Of a DNA stretch of 64,000 bases, positions 60,120 to 64,000 are shown one piece after another. This DNA is from an uncultured Poribacteria bacterium. Its GTDB lineage: Bacteria; Poribacteria; WGA-4E; WGA-3G. The position numbers and the translations under genes are program-made. Positions within the stretch are counted from its first letter, which is position 1, and each line of letters begins with the position of its first letter. The notes under the pieces are model-generated. The model had not been told where the DNA came from. It saw only the letters and a program-made list of their open reading frames with translations, and made no database searches. Location of the stretch: NCBI GenBank assembly GCA_951812525.1, contig OX638316.1:1128506-1192505 (forward strand), read 5' to 3'.

Positions 60120-63100
60120 TTACTTCAAAATCACCATCTTTCGCAGGAGCGATACATCGTCCGTTTCCAGTTGGTAGAAGTAGATACCACTCGCAACACG
60201 CTCACCAACATTATTCCTACCATCCCAATGTGCCGCACGACCTCGCGTCGTGTAATAGCCTTCGGAACGATAACCGAGTTCTAAACGCCGGACAATCGCA
60301 CCTTGCGTGTCGTAAATCGTAATTCGCACATGGCTATCCCGTGCCAAGGCATAAGGAATCCACGTCTCAGGATTGAACGGATTTGGATAGTTCGCCAAGA
60401 GTAAGGTCTGATTCGGTTGAATCACTGCGAGAATCGCCTGCAGGAATATCAGTGTCTGTCGGTAGTTCTGAGAACCATCCTCGGTCATACGTAGCACTTG
60501 AAGCTGCACACGCACACCATCTGCCTCCATCCGCTCAAGCATATTTGCCTCCAAGGGAGCAGTCTCTGCCGTGAGTAGCGGTGCGCCAAGTCTCACAGGA
60601 CTATCAAGATGGTTAAACACAAGTCGCAGATCGTTTATATCACGAGATCCGTCAAGATTGACATCTACCGCTGCCTCATCATCGGCATCCACATTACCGT
60701 CATCATCGATATCTGGCGTTGAACCCGTTATTGATAAGGTAATGAGATAGAGATCGACTTTATTCACACGACCATCCTGGTTGACATCCCACGAGGGATA
60801 GCGATATATCTCAATATCAATGTTGGTTCCGCGTCGCTCCAACTCTCGAAGCACAGAGGTATCAAAAATTGTATTACCTGCTAACATCAACGTCTCCAGC
60901 GAATATAATCTCGACAGCGGCGACACGTCTGTTATCTGATTGTTCCGCAGATCCAGGTCCGTCAACTCTGTCATGTACTCACATCCAGTCAAGTCGGCTA
61001 TGTTTCTATTCGATGCGGTTAGCGACGTTAGGCTTTCGAGAAGCTCCTCAGACATCGGTAAAGTCGCAGAAACCGTCTGTCCCGCTGCTCTAAGTGCGTT
61101 TCGCACAACAGTATCCAAGTTTGTATCTGGAATACGGACGACATCTGGAAGACTAATATCCGATGATCGCAGATTTGCGAGCGCACCCAGCCATTCCAGA
61201 TTGGTGAGGTTCTCATTGCCACGCAGATAGATATAGAGTAGACTCGTCAGATCTTTGAGAGGTTCAACATCCATCACATCGTTATCTTTCGCATCCGAGC
61301 TACTATTATCTCGCAAATCCAACGTCTTGAGACCACGCAAACCCGATAGCGATGACACATTCTCAATATTATTATCCGCTAAATCCAAGTTCGTCAGAGT
61401 TGTTAAATTCTGTAGCGGTCCCAGATTCTCTATCGCGTTATTTCCCAAATCCAAGTTCGTCAAACTCGTCAAATTCTGTAGCGGTCCCAGATTCTCTATC
61501 GCGTTATTTCCCAAATTCAACGTCGTCAATGCCGAAGCACCTTCAAGCCCCGTCAGATTATCTATCTGCTTAGACGTCGCTGTGAGACGCGTCAACGTGT
61601 CAAGTCCCTTTTCACCAGACGGAAAAATCGGGTGCCCCGTCGATATACGCAACGCACTTCGAACCGCTGTTTCCAAAGCCGTATTCGTGAATACCACCAC
61701 TTCCCCAGGCTCAGGAACCGTAATGTCTGGCGGCAATATTATAGTCGTCCTCGGTCTGAGTCTATACAGCACATCTGCATTCGTTATACCCGTATTTCCT
61801 GAGAGATCCAACGTCCTAAGACTACTCAAATCTTGCAACGGCAATACATTTGTTATACGATTATCTGATAAATCCAAATCCGTCAGATTGATTAGACTTT
61901 TTAAGGTAGTTACACTCGATATATTATTCCCCGAAAGATCCAAATCCGTCAGACCCGTCAGACGGGACAACGAGCTTACACTTGATATCCTATTACCCGA
62001 GAGATCCAAATCCGTCAGACTCGTCAAACCCGACAGTGAACTTATACTCGATATCACATTAGACGAGAGATTCAGCGTTTCAAGACGCGTCAGACGCGAG
62101 AGTGGACTCAGACTCGCTATCTGATTACCTGAAAGCGTCAAACTCGTCAAATTCTCGGCTTTCTCAAGACCCGTGAGGGTAACAATACTTTGATTCGGTG
62201 CAGTGAAGGTCCTTAGTCGTGCCATATCTTCTGGAAAGATTGGATCTCCAAGCTCCAGGTTGAGATTTGGAAGATCATTAAGCGCCGTCCTGAGCGCTGC
62301 CACTAAGTTATCATCTCGGAAGGTCACTAATCCTGGAAGTGTTATATCGATACTCGTCCGTGCGACCGTCTTGAGTTTTAAGAGCACTCTGACGTTCTCC
62401 AACTGTCCAGACTGCGTAAGGTCACTGATCAGGTTGTCATTACCACGGAGATACAACGTCTTCAACTCCAAACCTGACAGGGGCGTAACATCTGTCACGT
62501 CGTTATCTTTCGCATCCAATTTACTACTATCTCGCAGATCCAACGTCTTGAGACCACGCAAACCCGATAGCGATGACACATTCTTAATATTATTATCCGC
62601 TAAATCCAACCACTCAAGACTACTCAAGCCCGACAACGGATCGATATTGACAATCACATTCTGACCCAAATCTAACGACTTAAGACTACTCAAGCCCCGC
62701 AGATTCTGTGGCAGGTTCCCAATCGTATTACCTGCTAAATCCAACGACTCAAGACTACTCAAACTCGACAGCGGATTGATATTCTCAATCGCATTCTGTC
62801 CCAAATCCAACACCGTCAATCCAGTTGCTGCTTCAAGTCCTGTCAAATCGTCTATCTGCTTACTGGTGGCTGTGAGACGCGTCAGGTCGGTTAGGTCCGG
62901 CATATCGGCTATCGGTCCCCTTAAAATAGGATAACCTCTGGGGATTCGGAGCACACTTCGCACTGACGCTGCTAAGTTAGCATTATTGAAGACTACGATA
63001 TCCGACAGGTTTGGAAGTGTAATCCCCGCAGGCAAAGTTATAGTTGTAGGCGGATCCTTCTGACGGAGGGTATACAGCACTGACGCTTTCGCCATCGTTA

Positions 63101-64000
63101 GACCCGTATTCCCGGAGAGATCCAACGTCCTCAAGGCACGCAACCCCTGTAATGCCAAGACATCTGTTATCCGGTTATTAGAGAAGTCTAAACTCGTCAG
63201 ACTTGTGAGATTTGACAGAGTCGTCAGACTCGATATACTATTATTGGCGAGATTCAGCGTTTCAAGTGCTGTCAACTTCGCCAGGGAGCTGACACTTGAT
63301 ATTTTATTACCCGAAAGATACAAATCCGTCAGACCCGTCAAGCCCGATAACGCACTTATACTCGATATATTCTTATTACCCGAGAGATCCAGATCCGTCA
63401 GACCCGTCAGTTTTGATAGCGGGGTCAGACTCGTTATTGTATTACCCGAGAGATTCAAATCCGTCAAGCCCGTCGCCGTCTCAAGACCCGTGATGTTGAC
63501 TATACTCTTACTCGGCGCAGTGAATGTCCTTAGTCGTGCCATATCTTCTGAAAAGATTGGATCTCCAAGCTCCAGGTTGAGATTTGGAAGGGCGTTGAGC
63601 GAACTTCGGAGTGCTGCCACTAAGTTATCATCTTGGAACGTCACTAATCTCGGAAGTGTTATATCGATACTCGTCCGTGCGACCGTCTTGAGTTTTAAGA
63701 GCACTCTGACGTTCTCCAGTTGTTCAGACTGCGTAAGATCACTGATAAGGTTATCATTACCACGGAGATACAACGCCTTCAACTCCAAACCTGACAGGGG
63801 CGTAACATCTGTCACATCGTTATCTTTCGCATCCAATTTACTACTATCTCGCAGATCCAACGTCTTGAGACCACGCAAACCCGATAGCGATGACACACTC
63901 TCAATATTATTATCCGCTAAATCCAACTTCTCAAGACTACTCAAACCCGACAACAGACCGATATTTACAATCACATTCTGACCCAAATCCAACGACTCAA
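60120..64000 (-). CDS. Giant secreted leucine-rich-repeat protein, N-terminus beyond window
   Basis: At least 1293 residues; the frame remains open to the right edge. It consists of LRRs of about 22 residues (LTDLDLSGNxISSVSSLSxLTG) grouped in blocks that start ITLP..V.F.DDNL.AALR...N and end in a disordered SKLDAKDNDVTDV segment. The blocks recur every 1317 and 1221 bases. Near the C-terminus a dockerin-like pair (DVNQDGRVNKVDLYLITLSI, DIDDDGNVDADDEAAVDVNLDG) is followed by the FlgD-like sorting domain starting NYPNPFNPETWIPY. Likely surface-exposed for adhesion or binding, possibly anchored or exported by a type IX-like system. Confidence 0.9.
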   Translation of the reverse strand, partial: ESLDLGQNVIVNIGLLSGLSSLEKLDLADNNIESVSSLSGLRGLKTLDLRDSSKLDAKDNDVTDVTPLSGLELKALYLRGNDNLISDLTQSEQLENVRVLLKLKTVARTSIDITLPRLVTFQDDNLVAALRSSLNALPNLNLELGDPIFSEDMARLRTFTAPSKSIVNITGLETATGLTDLNLSGNTITSLTPLSKLTGLTDLDLSGNKNISSISALSGLTGLTDLYLSGNKISSVSSLAKLTALETLNLANNSISSLTTLSNLTSLTSLDFSNNRITDVLALQGLRALRTLDLSGNTGLTMAKASVLYTLRQKDPPTTITLPAGITLPNLSDIVVFNNANLAASVRSVLRIPRGYPILRGPIADMPDLTDLTRLTATSKQIDDLTGLEAATGLTVLDLGQNAIENINPLSSLSSLESLDLAGNTIGNLPQNLRGLSSLKSLDLGQNVIVNIDPLSGLSSLEWLDLADNNIKNVSSLSGLRGLKTLDLRDSSKLDAKDNDVTDVTPLSGLELKTLYLRGNDNLISDLTQSGQLENVRVLLKLKTVARTSIDITLPGLVTFRDDNLVAALRTALNDLPNLNLELGDPIFPEDMARLRTFTAPNQSIVTLTGLEKAENLTSLTLSGNQIASLSPLSRLTRLETLNLSSNVISSISSLSGLTSLTDLDLSGNRISSVSSLSRLTGLTDLDLSGNNISSVTTLKSLINLTDLDLSDNRITNVLPLQDLSSLRTLDLSGNTGITNADVLYRLRPRTTIILPPDITVPEPGEVVVFTNTALETAVRSALRISTGHPIFPSGEKGLDTLTRLTATSKQIDNLTGLEGASALTTLNLGNNAIENLGPLQNLTSLTNLDLGNNAIENLGPLQNLTTLTNLDLADNNIENVSSLSGLRGLKTLDLRDNSSSDAKDNDVMDVEPLKDLTSLLYIYLRGNENLTNLEWLGALANLRSSDISLPDVVRIPDTNLDTVVRNALRAAGQTVSATLPMSEELLESLTSLTASNRNIADLTGCEYMTELTDLDLRNNQITDVSPLSRLYSLETLMLAGNTIFDTSVLRELERRGTNIDIEIYRYPSWDVNQDGRVNKVDLYLITLSITGSTPDIDDDGNVDADDEAAVDVNLDGSRDINDLRLVFNHLDSPVRLGAPLLTAETAPLEANMLERMEADGVRVQLQVLRMTEDGSQNYRQTLIFLQAILAVIQPNQTLLLANYPNPFNPETWIPYALARDSHVRITIYDTQGAIVRRLELGYRSEGYYTTRGRAAHWDGRNNVGERVASGIYFYQLETDDVSLLRKMVILK
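62190..64000. repeat. Near-identical 1317-bp repeat units within the LRR gene
   Basis: The segment around 62190-62670 (ITLPGLVTF..., LDAKDNDVTDVTPLSG) is repeated almost base for base at 63500-63990, with a pitch of exactly 1317 bases. A third, more diverged block lies 1221 bases further at about 61290. The difference is small, so the duplication looks recent. Confidence 0.8.

Noticed and set aside
61255-63981. Long plus-strand frames opposite the LRR gene
   Set aside because: They mirror the LRR repeats on the other strand (strings such as LPERSKSVRPV). The LRR frame is continuous with dockerin and sorting domains and explains the bias.
61300-64000. CRISPR-like or satellite array
   Set aside because: The regular short repeats are 66-bp LRR codon blocks in one open frame, not a repeat-spacer array.

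Overview
The window looks like chromosomal DNA of a Candidatus Poribacteria-type bacterium (an uncultured, sponge or marine lineage near the Planctomycetes). The evidence is indirect. Three secreted proteins carry the C-terminal sorting-type motif NYPNPFNPETWIPY. There are FG-GAP/ASPIC (CRTAC1-like) proteins, exported WD40, TPR and LRR proteins, a paired Planctomycete-type cytochrome/DUF1549/DUF1553 and DUF1501 couple, phytanoyl-CoA dioxygenase, and four Gfo/Idh/MocA oxidoreductases. GC content is moderate, GTG and TTG starts are used, and sigma-70-like promoters with a 17-bp spacer recur. No rRNA, tRNA, CRISPR array or prophage was recognised. Only one transposase-like fragment is present.

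Layout. 0-9.9 kb: sulfatase tail, galactonate-dehydratase-like enolase-superfamily enzyme, lysA, an esterase, a fused dipeptide-type ABC ATPase, mutL, a C-terminally truncated CD-NTase-like gene and an outer-membrane barrel. 10-14 kb: a minus-strand set of Gfo oxidoreductase, lipoprotein and GH127 arabinofuranosidase. 14-26 kb: an IS1-type zinc-ribbon protein, secreted lamin-G-like and FG-GAP proteins, then a plus-strand run of metallo-hydrolase, Gfo oxidoreductase, small protein, class V aminotransferase, serine-acetyltransferase-like enzyme, purH and a WD40-cohesin-dockerin protein. 26-35 kb: Fe-alcohol dehydrogenase, 2-hydroxyacid dehydrogenase, hydantoinase A, mannonate-dehydratase-like enzyme, a second FG-GAP protein and a LamG protein.

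35-48 kb is an envelope-protein region, mostly on the minus strand: TPR protein, murB, small Gly/Arg-rich exported protein, matrixin-TPR protease, LPP20/DUF4384 lipoprotein, exported WD40-Ig-caspase protein, another lipoprotein and a pentapeptide-repeat potassium-type channel. 48-58 kb: the putative operon PSD1 cytochrome -> DUF1501 -> Gfo oxidoreductase, then PhyH dioxygenase -> Gfo -> exported methyltransferase. 58-64 kb: sugar epimerase, bioF/kbl-like enzyme and a very large LRR protein that runs off the window.

Taken together the metabolic genes fit uptake and breakdown of (possibly sulfated) plant or algal polysaccharide sugars. The most unusual parts are the exported caspase/WD40/LPP20/channel cluster at 41.3-48.1 kb, a short conserved VEPxxK..TT.W tail on three secreted proteins, the CD-NTase remnant, a PhyH protein with HxA instead of HxD, and several families of palindromic intergenic repeats. 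Assignments rest on motif reading only; no database search was run.
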